A stretch of 49,001 bases of DNA from Bacteroidales bacterium UBA3844 (GCA_002392915.1 DGHQ01000053.1:1-49001), one strand, 5' to 3'; positions 9,608 through 17,844 are shown, counted from the stretch's first letter. Notes: generated from the letters alone by a model not told the origin. Made by a program: numbers and translations.

Positions 9608-10489
9608 CTAAATTTGATCTTTTCCTTTCTTCTCCTCATCAATAAGCAATGCCCCACAGTGTCTGCAATAAATCGCATCTATATCCTGGCCTTTGCTTCC
9701 GCAGTGCAGGCAAACTTTCGTCTTGCTGATTTTACGTTTCTCTTTGGCGAGGGAGAGTGAGAATATTCCCGTCGGCACGGAGAGAATAGAATATCCGAGA
9801 AGCATGACGATAGTGGTGAGGAATCTTCCAAGCGGGGTGACAGGAGTGATGTCGCCATAGCCCACAGTCGTCAGCGTCACGACTGCCCAGTAGATACTTT
9901 CGGGGATACTGCTGAATGTCGCGCCCTCTCCGCCTTCCACCAGATACATTATCGCTCCGATAGAAGTGACCAGCAGCAGCACGAACACGGCAAATATGAT
10001 AGTCTTGTGCATTCCCGTTTTTATGGCATTGAGCATCATCTCGCCCTCTTTGATGAATGCGAAAAGCTTGAATATCCTAAAGATACGTATCACTCTGAAA
10101 ATACGTATCACCATGATTGCGTGGGCTTGCGGAATGAAAAACGCGAGATATGTAGGCAATATGGAAAGAATGTCGATTATTCCAAACACACTGAACGCAT
10201 ACTGACTCGGACGCTCCGAACAATACAGACGTAGGATATATTCGAACGTGAAGAAGATGGTGAAAATCCATTCCAGAATGTGGAGCCCGTGACGGAAATT
10301 GTCGGGCATCTCCACTGTCTCCATGATTGTGATTGCGACACTTAGAAGAATGAACCAGATCAGAATGACGTCGAACAGGCGACCAAGGTAGGTGTCTGTT
10401 CCGAAGATGATTTCATTCGCCTTAGCTTTTACGTAAGGGTTCTTCGAAATGAAGTTCCAAATTCGCTTGATATTATCTTTTAACGTCAT
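9608..10489 (-). CDS. Voltage-gated potassium channel with C-terminal zinc ribbon
   Basis: A 293-residue six-segment K+ channel subunit of the inner membrane. S1-S3 lie at about 38-58, 70-90 and 100-119; S4 (residues 125-143) carries arginines every third position (R129, R132, R135, R138), the voltage sensor pattern. The pore helix and selectivity filter TVGYGD are at 208-213, followed by S6. After S6 a short basic linker leads to a cytoplasmic zinc ribbon with C260, C263, C275 and C278 (CxxC...CxxC), in place of an RCK or cyclic-nucleotide domain. It is divergent from bamD. The ion is inferred from the filter; the role of the ribbon is unknown. Confidence 0.92.
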   Translation of the reverse strand: MTLKDNIKRIWNFISKNPYVKAKANEIIFGTDTYLGRLFDVILIWFILLSVAITIMETVEMPDNFRHGLHILEWIFTIFFTFEYILRLYCSERPSQYAFSVFGIIDILSILPTYLAFFIPQAHAIMVIRIFRVIRIFRIFKLFAFIKEGEMMLNAIKTGMHKTIIFAVFVLLLVTSIGAIMYLVEGGEGATFSSIPESIYWAVVTLTTVGYGDITPVTPLGRFLTTIVMLLGYSILSVPTGIFSLSLAKEKRKISKTKVCLHCGSKGQDIDAIYCRHCGALLIDEEKKGKDQI

Positions 10490-10509
10490 TTTTTTGCAAT
10501 TTTATGGTG

Positions 10510-10517
10510 CAAAATTA
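10510..10517 (-). promoter_or_regulatory. Likely -7 element for the K+ channel gene
   Basis: TAATTTTG on the minus strand followed by CACC, a common downstream context in Bacteroidetes promoters, 21 bases above the channel ATG. No clear TTG lies at the right distance. Confidence 0.5.
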
Positions 10518-10545
10518 AGAAAATCGGTTCTAATAGAAAAAAATG

Positions 10546-10577
10546 TTTGCGTTATTTAATATGAATGATTATTTTTG
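10546..10577 (+). promoter_or_regulatory. bamD operon promoter
   Basis: TTTG (10546-10549), 20 bases, TATTTTTG (10570-10577). Transcription would begin around 10582-10585, almost at the ATG chosen for bamD (10586), so the message would be nearly leaderless. Confidence 0.65.
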
Positions 10578-10585
10578 TGTCGTTT

Positions 10586-11407
10586 ATGAGAAAATGTTTA
10601 TCGTTCATACTTGTATCAATAGCGACGATGCTCGTTTTGACATCGTGCGGTGGATTTGGAAAAGTCCAGCGCAGTACAGATAATGAGTACAAGTATAAAA
10701 TGGCGAAAGAGTATTTCGCAAATGAAAAATGGTTGAATTGTGCCATCATCGGACAATCGCTTCTGCAGCCATTCCGTGGCACGGAAAAAGGTGAGGAAGT
10801 GTTGTATATGGTGTGTAAGAGCTACGTCAACAATGAGGATTATCCAGTAGCTCGCACATATATAAAGAGTTATATAAAGAGCTATCCGCGAGGCTCATAC
10901 ATTGAGGAAGAGGCATTCGACCTTGCATATTGTTACTACAAGGAGAGTCCGGATGTGAAGCTTGACCAAGAGCCGACAGATGCGGCTATCGAGGCTTTGG
11001 AGGATTACATTTCTAAGTATCCAAGTGCGGAAAACGCAGGATTGGCAAAAGAGATGTTGATTGAGATGAAAGAGAAGTTGGCGGAGCAGCAGTTGAATAA
11101 CGTGAAGCTATACTACAACTTGGGAGATTACCGTGGCAACAACTATTTGTCTGCCATCATCACTGCTAGAAACGCAAAAAAGAAGTTTCCTGACAGCAGA
11201 TATAACGAAGATTGGTCTTTCTACATTTTGAAAAGCTATTACAGTCAGGCTCATGAAAGTGTGGAAAGCAAACAATACGACAGATATATCGATGCTAAAG
11301 ACGAATGTTACTCATTTCTAAAGGAGTATCCGTCTACGAAATACGCCAAAGAGGTTGAGACTATCCAGCATAAGATAGAGAGATATTTCGAGCATCATAA
11401 GAATTAA
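10586..11407 (+). CDS. bamD: Outer membrane protein assembly factor BamD
   Basis: Lipoprotein component of the BAM complex, which inserts beta-barrel proteins into the outer membrane. The product is 273 residues. The ATG at 10586 gives a lipoprotein signal peptide ending in LTSC (acylated Cys21); the in-frame ATG at 10565 would put the -7 box inside the coding region. The mature part is helical with TPR-like repeats (for example EYFANEKWLNCAIIGQSLLQPF and ALEDYISKYPSAENAGLAKEML), as in BamD/ComL. It is followed 29 bases later by the omega-like gene, then coaBC, DUF4835 and recN, a gene order common in Bacteroidetes. Confidence 0.9.
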   Translation: MRKCLSFILVSIATMLVLTSCGGFGKVQRSTDNEYKYKMAKEYFANEKWLNCAIIGQSLLQPFRGTEKGEEVLYMVCKSYVNNEDYPVARTYIKSYIKSYPRGSYIEEEAFDLAYCYYKESPDVKLDQEPTDAAIEALEDYISKYPSAENAGLAKEMLIEMKEKLAEQQLNNVKLYYNLGDYRGNNYLSAIITARNAKKKFPDSRYNEDWSFYILKSYYSQAHESVESKQYDRYIDAKDECYSFLKEYPSTKYAKEVETIQHKIERYFEHHKN

Positions 11408-11436
11408 TTTGAGAGTAAGATTAAAAATACAATAAA

Positions 11437-11769
11437 ATGGATTTTAAGAAAGTCAACGCACCTACGACTACGGTTACAAGAGACATGAACAGCTTGAGTG
11501 AGCGTACTGGCAACATCTATGAGACTGTTTGCATTATTGGTAAGCGTGCCAATCAGATCAGCATCGATATCAAGAATGAGCTTGACAAGAAGTTGAAGGA
11601 GTTTGAAATTGGCAACGACAATCTTGACGAGGTTTTTGAAAACCGTGAGCAGATTGAGATTTCTCGTTACTATGAGAGACTACCAAAGCCAGTGCTTATC
11701 GCAACAAAGGAGTATGAGGATGGAGAAATCTCATACAGATTGGTTCAGAAGGGTCAGAAGAATAAGTAA
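11437..11769 (+). CDS. Omega-like (Rpb6-type) RNA polymerase subunit
   Basis: A 110-residue protein, MDFKKVNAPTTTVTRDMNSL...ERTGNIYETVCIIGKRANQIS, matching the small protein annotated as DNA-directed RNA polymerase omega subunit in Bacteroidetes. Omega stabilises the beta-prime subunit during core assembly. The segment GNIYETVCIIGKRANQI (about 27-43) corresponds to the omega/Rpb6 core helix region with the A-N-Q-I end; the acidic middle and C-terminal tail are lineage features. Its position between bamD and coaBC supports the identity. Sequence similarity to E. coli RpoZ is low, so I leave the symbol empty. Confidence 0.8.
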   Translation: MDFKKVNAPTTTVTRDMNSLSERTGNIYETVCIIGKRANQISIDIKNELDKKLKEFEIGNDNLDEVFENREQIEISRYYERLPKPVLIATKEYEDGEISYRLVQKGQKNK

Positions 11770-11791
11770 TTCGTATTTATGTGATATAAAA

Positions 11792-11829
11792 GGGAGTTCG
11801 GAGGAGTAATCTGCCGTACTCTCTTTTTT
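11792..11829 (+). terminator. Hairpin with T-run between the omega-like gene and coaBC
   Basis: Stem 11792-11801 with 11814-11823 (one T-T mismatch and one G-T pair), 12-base loop, followed by tttttt. It would end or attenuate the bamD/omega-like transcript before coaBC, 34 bases downstream. No clear separate promoter is seen before coaBC. Confidence 0.6.
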
Positions 11830-11857
11830 CTTTTTTAGACGGAATTCGATTAGATTT

Positions 11858-13078
11858 ATGTCGACATTATCAGGAAAACACATATTGTTGGGCATCACTG
11901 GTGGCATCGCTGCCTATAAGTGCGCGCCACTGGTACGTGAGTTTGTGAAGCGTGGAGCTGAGGTCAAAGTTGTTATGACGCCATTGGCTAAACAGTTCAT
12001 CACCCCGCTTACGATGGCCACTCTTTCAAAAAATCCAATCTTGGTTGATTTCTTCAACCCGGAGAACGGAGAGTGGAACAGCCATGTCAATCTTGGTATG
12101 TGGGCAGACGTTTATCTTATCGCTCCGGCTACCGCCAACACTATTGGCAAAATGGCTAACGGTGTGGCAGACAATTTGTTGCTGACTTCATATCTCTCAG
12201 CAAAATGTCCGGTGTTTTTCGCTCCGGCTATGGATCTGGATATGTATAAGCATCCAGCGGTACAGAAAAATATCACTACTTTGATCTCTTATGGCAACCA
12301 TGTGATAGAACCAGGAACAGGTTTCTTGGCTTCTGGTCTTGAAGGCAAAGGTAGAATGGCAGAGCCAGCGGATATCGTTGCTGCATTGGAGAATTTCTTT
12401 GAGTCGAAGAATGACATGACTGGCAAAAAAGTGATGATCACTGCCGGTCCGACATACGAAAAAATCGATCCTGTGAGATTTATAGGCAACTATTCGTCGG
12501 GAAAGATGGGATTCGCTTTGGCTGAAGAGTGCGCGGATCGTGGAGCTGAGGTCACTTTGATCACCGGACCTACTTCGTTGAAGACAGTAAACGGAAAAAT
12601 CAAAAGAATCAATGTGGAGTCTGCCCAACAGATGTATGATGCGGCGGTGGAAAACAGCCCGTCTGCGGATGTCCAGATTCTGTGCGCGGCAGTTGCTGAC
12701 TATCGCCCTTCTGTCACAGCGGATAAAAAGATTAAGCGTGAAAAGACGGGAGAAATGACTCTGACTCTCGTGCCTAATCCGGATATCGCTGCTGCGTTGG
12801 GAAAAATTAAAAGAGAAAATCAAGTGAATGTGGGATTCGCTTTGGAAACGAATGACGAGGCTACTAATGCGAAAGATAAGTGTGCACGCAAGAATTTCGA
12901 TTTCATTGTGATGAACTCATTAAAGGATAAAGGAGCTGGTTTTCAAGTCGATACCAACAAGATTACAATCTTTACCGCTGGTGGAGATGTAAGAGAATTT
13001 CCTTTGAAAACCAAGAAAGAAGTTGCGGCAGACATCGTGGATGCTGTCGTGGAAATAGCAAAAAAGAAAGGCTTATGA
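11858..13078 (+). CDS. coaBC: Bifunctional phosphopantothenoylcysteine decarboxylase / phosphopantothenate-cysteine ligase
   Basis: Performs two consecutive steps of coenzyme A synthesis: ligation of cysteine to 4'-phosphopantothenate (CoaB) and decarboxylation to 4'-phosphopantetheine (CoaC, FMN-dependent). The 406-residue fusion has normal length. CoaC: GITGGIAAYK (12-21), catalytic His76 in SHVNLG, APATANTIGKMANGVADN (89-106) and PAMDLDMY (123-130). The clamp loop reads LASGLEGKGRM (157-167), with Ser159 where E. coli has its catalytic Cys. CoaB: ITAGPTYEKIDPVRFIGNYSSGKMG (about 194-218), AAVADYRP, KIKREKTGE and NPDI. The stop codon overlaps the next start (ATGA). Confidence 0.95.
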   Translation: MSTLSGKHILLGITGGIAAYKCAPLVREFVKRGAEVKVVMTPLAKQFITPLTMATLSKNPILVDFFNPENGEWNSHVNLGMWADVYLIAPATANTIGKMANGVADNLLLTSYLSAKCPVFFAPAMDLDMYKHPAVQKNITTLISYGNHVIEPGTGFLASGLEGKGRMAEPADIVAALENFFESKNDMTGKKVMITAGPTYEKIDPVRFIGNYSSGKMGFALAEECADRGAEVTLITGPTSLKTVNGKIKRINVESAQQMYDAAVENSPSADVQILCAAVADYRPSVTADKKIKREKTGEMTLTLVPNPDIAAALGKIKRENQVNVGFALETNDEATNAKDKCARKNFDFIVMNSLKDKGAGFQVDTNKITIFTAGGDVREFPLKTKKEVAADIVDAVVEIAKKKGL

Positions 13079-13986
13079 AAAAAGTTTTTTTGACACTTGT
13101 CTCGTTCGTTTTGGGAGCTGTTGTCTCAATGGCTCAGGAACTGAATTGTTCTATCACTGTCAATGCCGACAATGTGCCAGGAACAAGCAAGGACATGTAT
13201 AAAGATTTGGAGTCGGCTCTTGCTGATTTCTTTAATACCCACAAGTGGACCGACGCTGTGTTTCAGAAAGAAGAGCGTATAGACGTGACATTCACTTTGT
13301 ATATCGACCAATCGTCTGAGGCGAACGGTGGAAAACAGACCGGAATGTTGTCGGTGACAGCGAGCCGTCCCGTCTTCAACACATCTTACACGACTCCTCT
13401 TTTCAACTATCAGGACAATAATTTCACATTTAATTACAATCCTGGTGATCGTATTGATTATTCAGAAGGTGATTACGATGTAAGTCAGAATCTGATGGCG
13501 GTGTTGGCGTTCTATGTTAATATTGTTCTCGGTCTTGAGTTCGACAGTTTTTCACCTCTTGGCGGAACCTCTTTCTTTGAGAAAGCGGAGATGATTTCTG
13601 CCGCTGCAAGAAGTTCGGATGATGAAGGTTGGAAAGCATTTGCAAAAAATGACAACAGATATTCGTTGATATCTTTATATATGGATGCGAATATGGCGAA
13701 TCTTCGTAATGTATATTATGAGTATCATCGTCTTGGACTTGATGTGATGGCCGACGACTTAAATAAAGGAAAGGCGAAGATTTTGGAGCAGATGACTTAT
13801 TTGCGTGAGATGCAGCGTGCAAAACCATTTGCTGTGCCTCTACAGATTTTTGTCAACACTAAGTTTGATGAACTTTATAATCTGTATCGTCTTGATGATC
13901 AGAAAGTTCGCGAAGAGGTGTATGATGCGGTTGCCGCAATCGCGCCTCAGATGAAAGACATCGACAAATTGCAGAAAGGAAACTGA
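13075..13986 (+). CDS. DUF4835 family secreted protein
   Basis: A 303-residue periplasmic or outer-membrane-associated protein of unknown function, placed in DUF4835 because of its sequence style (QELNCSITVNAD..., KDLESALADFFNTHKWTDAVFQKEERIDVTFTLYI) and its position between coaBC and recN, where this family is usually found in Bacteroidetes. A signal peptide ends at about residue 20 (VVSMAQ). The body is mixed strand and helix, with no membrane segment after the signal. Its ATG overlaps the coaBC stop, so translation is probably coupled; recN starts 2 bases after its stop. Confidence 0.85.
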   Translation: MKKVFLTLVSFVLGAVVSMAQELNCSITVNADNVPGTSKDMYKDLESALADFFNTHKWTDAVFQKEERIDVTFTLYIDQSSEANGGKQTGMLSVTASRPVFNTSYTTPLFNYQDNNFTFNYNPGDRIDYSEGDYDVSQNLMAVLAFYVNIVLGLEFDSFSPLGGTSFFEKAEMISAAARSSDDEGWKAFAKNDNRYSLISLYMDANMANLRNVYYEYHRLGLDVMADDLNKGKAKILEQMTYLREMQRAKPFAVPLQIFVNTKFDELYNLYRLDDQKVREEVYDAVAAIAPQMKDIDKLQKGN

Positions 13987-13988
13987 TT

Positions 13989-15644
13989 ATGCTGACTCGT
14001 TTAGAGATAGACAACTATACTTTGATAGAAAGAAGTGAGATTGATTTCAACAACGGCTTCTCTGTGATCACAGGTGAGACCGGAGCTGGAAAATCAATTT
14101 TGCTTGGAGCGTTGGGTATGTTGATGGGCGGCAAAGTGGAGTCGAAATACTTCAAGGATGCGGAAAAGAAATGTGTAATTGAGGCGACGTTCGACATTTC
14201 CGACTATGGATACCGTCCGTTTTTTGAGGAGAATGAGCTTGATTATGACGACGAGTGTGTGATTCGCAAGGAGATAACACCATCTGGAAAAGCTCGCTCG
14301 TTTGTCAACGATACTCCTGTGAGCGTGTCGCAACTCAAGCAGATTGGTGAGATGCTTATTGATATCCATTCTCAGCATCAGAATCTGTTGTTGAAAGATT
14401 CTGGTTTTCAGCTTTCTGTGGTGGATTCTGTTGCGGATACAAAGAAGGAACTTTCTGCATATCAGTCTGATTATAAGCAGTGGAGTGGGGCAAAACGAGA
14501 ATTGGAGCGATTGAAGGAGCAGATGGAGAATGATGCTCGCGACGCGGATTATCTCAAATCTCAGTTGGAAAAACTTCAGGTTGCCAACCTTGTTGACGGA
14601 GAGCAGGAAGAGTTGGAGACAGAAAACAATCTTCTTCAGAATGCGGAGACTATCAAAACAACACTTTCATCTGTAGTGAATCTTGTTGAAGACGATGATA
14701 ATGCCGTGAATGTACGGTTGAAACAGACTGTGAATCTTCTCTCATCGGTGTCATCTTTCGCACCGGAGTTAGACTCGCTTGCTGAGCGGACAAACGCTGT
14801 GTTGGCTGAGATGAAGGATATCTCATCTGTGGTGATGGAAGTGGCAGACAGAGTGGAGTTTAATCAGGAAAGAATTGATTTTGTCTCTTCTCGTCTCGAC
14901 ACCATATACACTTTGGAGAAACGTCATAAAGTGAACACTGTCGCCGAATTGAAGGATATACAAGCCGATCTGGAGCGACGTGTGAATAATTTTTCTTCTG
15001 CAGATGAGCAGATTGCGTCGCTTGAGGCGGACGTGGCCAAATATTTCCAACAGATGGAGAAGAGTGCGACGTCGCTTTCTGAAAAAAGACAGGGATCTTT
15101 GAAAAAAATCGAATCAACAGTGGAGGCTTCAATGTCGTTGATGGGAATGCCACTTGCGAAACTTTCCGTCGACCTGCAGAAATCTTCTCAATATACTTTG
15201 GATGGAGCAGATGAGGTAACGTTCTTGTTTTCAGCCAATAAGGACAAACGAATGCTTCCGATTGCTGAAATAGCGTCGGGTGGAGAAGTCTCACGTGTGA
15301 TGCTTAGCTTGAAGTCGTTGCTTTCAGAAGTGAAGAAGATGCCGACGATCATTCTTGATGAGATTGATACAGGAATCTCTGGTGAGGTGGCTGCCCGTAT
15401 GGGAGAGGTGATGTCTGCGATGGGCAGGAGAATGCAGGTGGTTGCGATTACTCATCTTCCTCAGATTGCGTCGAAGGGCGAGACTCACTACAAAGTGTAT
15501 AAGGAGGAGGATGGCGACAAGGTCGTTTCCCATATCGTGAAGTTGAATTCCGATGAACGCGTGACGGAAATAGCCCAGATGCTAAGCGGTCATAACCCTT
15601 CTGAGGCTGCAATCCAGAATGCAAAGGATTTGTTAGGAATATAA
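13989..15644 (+). CDS. recN: DNA repair protein RecN
   Basis: SMC-like ATPase acting early in double-strand break repair. The 551-residue product has the RecN layout: Walker A GETGAGKS at 29-36, a Q-loop region HSQHQNLL, two long coiled-coil arms (about 155-390) and the C-terminal ATPase half with signature SGGE at 430-433 and Walker B TIILDE at 453-458, followed by the D-loop and the switch His in ITHLPQIA. Length is normal. It is the last gene of the bamD-to-recN run; a weak hairpin at 15774-15797 may end the transcript. Confidence 0.95.
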   Translation: MLTRLEIDNYTLIERSEIDFNNGFSVITGETGAGKSILLGALGMLMGGKVESKYFKDAEKKCVIEATFDISDYGYRPFFEENELDYDDECVIRKEITPSGKARSFVNDTPVSVSQLKQIGEMLIDIHSQHQNLLLKDSGFQLSVVDSVADTKKELSAYQSDYKQWSGAKRELERLKEQMENDARDADYLKSQLEKLQVANLVDGEQEELETENNLLQNAETIKTTLSSVVNLVEDDDNAVNVRLKQTVNLLSSVSSFAPELDSLAERTNAVLAEMKDISSVVMEVADRVEFNQERIDFVSSRLDTIYTLEKRHKVNTVAELKDIQADLERRVNNFSSADEQIASLEADVAKYFQQMEKSATSLSEKRQGSLKKIESTVEASMSLMGMPLAKLSVDLQKSSQYTLDGADEVTFLFSANKDKRMLPIAEIASGGEVSRVMLSLKSLLSEVKKMPTIILDEIDTGISGEVAARMGEVMSAMGRRMQVVAITHLPQIASKGETHYKVYKEEDGDKVVSHIVKLNSDERVTEIAQMLSGHNPSEAAIQNAKDLLGI

Positions 15645-15773
15645 TTTGTCCAGGTTCATAGAATTTAACCGTAGAGATACAGATACCTCAGTGACTATAA
15701 GTGTTTGATGACGGTAAAATCTGATATAAATCAAACAATAAACTTTGAAAAACCTTCTTTTTCAGCAGTAGAA

Positions 15774-15797
15774 TGCTATATATAGCAACTTTTTAAT
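15774..15797 (+). terminator. Weak A/T-rich hairpin with T-run after recN
   Basis: The 14-base palindrome tgctatatatagca (15774-15787) is followed by acttttt. The stem is short and A/T-rich, so termination may be partial. Confidence 0.4.
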
Positions 15798-15852
15798 TAA
15801 TTTTGAATGATTTTGAAAGAAGTTGTTTGGATTTAAGAATTTGAATGTAATT

Positions 15853-15977
15853 GAGAATTCTCTAGGACGAGACTAAGTCGAGCACAAGATAATTAACAGC
15901 TCGTTCTTACGAACCCGCAGATGTAAATGGGGTAAGGAACTGCAGCCCTTTGCAATTCTCATTAAAGCAACTTAGTC
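15853..15977 (+). ncRNA. Candidate structured RNA in the lemA leader
   Basis: In the 385-base gap between recN and lemA, an 8-bp closing helix (15871-15878 with 15970-15977) encloses at least three local stems: cgagc/gctcg (15879-15883, 15899-15903), gttc/gaac (15903-15906, 15911-15914; shares one base with the first, so only one of the two can use it) and gcag/ctgc (15917-15920, 15940-15943). The palindrome gagaattctc (15853-15862) could alternatively pair with attctc at 15955-15960. It could be a cis-regulatory leader of lemA or an independent small RNA. It matches no riboswitch, SRP, tmRNA or RNase P consensus I know. A possible promoter is TTTG (15826-15829), 18 bases, TAATTGAG (15848-15855). 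Confidence 0.45.
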
Positions 15978-16029
15978 AATAATAGAATTTTATAAGTGAT
16001 ACAAAAAATAATAACTAAATTTAAATAAG

Positions 16030-16608
16030 ATGAAGAAATTCAGATTGTTTTTGGTGATGGCGATTTTGGTGCCATTTCTTTCAAGTTGTTCTTACAACAC
16101 AATGGTAGAGAAGCGTGAGGCTGTCACAGGACAGTGGGCACAAGTAGAGGACAGCTACCAGCGCCGTATGGATTTGATCGGCAACTTGGTTGAGACAGTC
16201 AAGGGTGCGGCTAAACATGAGAACGAGACTTTAACAGCTGTAATCAACGCGCGTGCCAACGCAACTAAGGTCACTATCGACCCAACTAATTTGACAGAGG
16301 ATAACATCAAGGCATACCAGATGGCTCAGAATAATTTGACTGAGGCACTATCTAAGTTGATGGTTGTTCACGAGCAGTATCCTGATTTGAAGGTCAACCA
16401 GAATTTCTTGGAACTTCAGGCTCAGCTTGAGGGTACAGAGAACAGAATCTCTGTTGAGCGTAAGAAATTCAACACTATGGCTCAGGATTATAACACAACT
16501 ATCTCTACATTCCCTAACAACCTTATCGCATCTATGTTTGGCTTTGAGAAGCAGGCATATTTCAAGGCTGATGAGGCTGCTAAAACAGCTCCAAAAGTTC
16601 AGTTCTGA
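16030..16608 (+). CDS. lemA: LemA family lipoprotein
   Basis: A 192-residue LemA-family protein of the cell envelope; family function is not established. A lipoprotein signal ends in LSSC (acylated Cys20). The mature part has the family's long antiparallel helices, with the conserved start VEKREAVTGQWAQVEDSYQRRMDLIGNLVETVKG, then ANATKV, and a C-terminal NxxIxxFPNNLIASMFGF-like stretch. The stop overlaps the start of the following TPM gene by one base, and a second TPM gene follows: lemA next to TPM-domain genes is a frequent bacterial arrangement, suggesting a shared envelope task. Confidence 0.92.
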   Translation: MKKFRLFLVMAILVPFLSSCSYNTMVEKREAVTGQWAQVEDSYQRRMDLIGNLVETVKGAAKHENETLTAVINARANATKVTIDPTNLTEDNIKAYQMAQNNLTEALSKLMVVHEQYPDLKVNQNFLELQAQLEGTENRISVERKKFNTMAQDYNTTISTFPNNLIASMFGFEKQAYFKADEAAKTAPKVQF

Positions 16609-17051
16609 TGGAGGCGAGGTCATTTTTATCGGTTGAAGAGTGTCGCAATGTGATCGACGCTATTGCAGAGGCAGAAAACAACTGCTCCGGCGAGATCCGT
16701 GTGAACATTGCTAACAATGCTGGTGAAAATGTTATGGAGTCGGCTGTCAATGTCTTCTATTCTCTTGAGATGGACAAGACGCAGAAAAAAAATGGAGTTT
16801 TGTTTTTCATCGCCAGTGAAGACCGCCGTTTTGCGGTTATCGGGGATGAAGGTATCAATAATGTTGTGCCCGAAAATTTCTGGAATGACGTGTGTGCTCT
16901 TATGATCGAGTATTTCAAGAAGGAAGAATACGGTGCAGGATTGGTTGCCGGAATCAAAAAATGTGGTGAGAAACTAGCTGAATTTTTTCCTCCAGTCGAC
17001 AATGATATTGATGAGTTGCCAAACGAAATAGCTTATGAAGATGCAAAATAG
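16608..17051 (+). CDS. TPM domain protein, cytoplasmic form
   Basis: A 147-residue protein formed almost entirely by one TPM domain: SGEIRVNIANNA (strand, 27-38), a helix with MESAVNVFYSLEMDKTQKKNGVLFFIASEDRRFAVIGDEGIN, then the helix carrying YGAGLVAGIKKCGEKLAEFFP. It has no signal peptide or membrane segment, so it differs from the next gene, which carries the same domain with a signal peptide and anchor. TPM domains occur in envelope and photosystem-repair proteins; the molecular activity here is unknown. It is translationally coupled to lemA and overlaps the next gene by 17 bases. Confidence 0.85.
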   Translation: MEARSFLSVEECRNVIDAIAEAENNCSGEIRVNIANNAGENVMESAVNVFYSLEMDKTQKKNGVLFFIASEDRRFAVIGDEGINNVVPENFWNDVCALMIEYFKKEEYGAGLVAGIKKCGEKLAEFFPPVDNDIDELPNEIAYEDAK

Positions 17052-17844
17052 GTTGAAGACGCTGCTTATGGCACTGCTTTTGTGGTTGCCAACATTGGTT
17101 TGCTGGGCTGAAATTCCCGACAAACCCAAGCCGGAACGTCTTGTCAACGATTTTGCCGGACTTCTGTCCGCCACCCAGAAACAGGTGTTGGAGGATTCTC
17201 TCGTCGCATTCAATAAAGCAACGTCTACTCAGATATGCGTGGTGACGGTGAAGTCGCTAGACGGGTATGACATCGCTGATTATGCTCAGCAGTTGGGTGA
17301 AAAATGGGGAGTGGGTACCAAGAAACATAATAATGGTGCCATCTTGCTCGTAAAGCCGAAGACTGAACGAGAGAAGGGACGCGCGTTTATCGCTACAGGT
17401 TATGGACTTGAAGCGTCTCTGCCAGACATTATCTGTTATCGAATCGTCAACAATGTTATGATTCCATATTTCAGAAATAATGATTATGGAGGAGGAATCA
17501 TGGCTGGAGCTGAATATATGATGCGTGCGACGCGAGGTGAATTCACTGCGGAAGCTGAAGAGGACGATTTTCCGTATGTGATTGTCGTCTTCATCATAAT
17601 AATCGTTATACTGATGATTTCCGCCGGACGTAATGGTAAAGGTGGGGGAGGATCGAATAATGACACTGATTACAGACCACGTCGTCGCGTCACTTACAAT
17701 GATCCATTTTCTCAGGGAAGTTTTGGTGGCGGCGTCTTTGGTGGCGGTCGCAGTAGCGGAGGATTTGGTGGTGGATTCGGAGGCGGCTTTGGCGGTTTCG
17801 GAGGCGGAAGCTTCGGAGGCGGTGGAGGTGGCGGCTCTTGGTAA
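17035..17844 (+). CDS. TPM domain membrane protein with glycine-rich tail (YgcG-like)
   Basis: A 269-residue exported protein: signal peptide (LKTLLMALLLWLPTLVCWA, about 7-25), TPM domain (about 34-180, with VNDFAGLLSATQKQVLEDSL, NNGAILLVKPKTERE and FIATGYGLEASLPD), one membrane helix (YVIVVFIIIIVILMISAG, about 185-202), then an Arg-rich stretch and a glycine-rich tail of GGGFGGG units ending GSW. This is the usual YgcG layout. The TPM domain faces the periplasm. Starts at 17035 or 17041 are both possible. It is the third gene of the lemA operon. Confidence 0.88.
   Translation: MKMQNRLKTLLMALLLWLPTLVCWAEIPDKPKPERLVNDFAGLLSATQKQVLEDSLVAFNKATSTQICVVTVKSLDGYDIADYAQQLGEKWGVGTKKHNNGAILLVKPKTEREKGRAFIATGYGLEASLPDIICYRIVNNVMIPYFRNNDYGGGIMAGAEYMMRATRGEFTAEAEEDDFPYVIVVFIIIIVILMISAGRNGKGGGGSNNDTDYRPRRRVTYNDPFSQGSFGGGVFGGGRSSGGFGGGFGGGFGGFGGGSFGGGGGGGSW

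Noticed and set aside
12197..12823. 208-codon minus-strand frame inside coaBC
   Set aside because: It is fully antisense to a clearly conserved gene and has no recognisable domain.
14860..15294. 144-codon minus-strand frame inside recN
   Set aside because: It is antisense to the recN coiled-coil region, with no start signal or family.
15917..15960. SRP (4.5S) RNA, suggested by ggaactgcagccc
   Set aside because: The GGAA tetraloop context and the conserved AGCAGCC/GGTCAGG arms are not in the right order.
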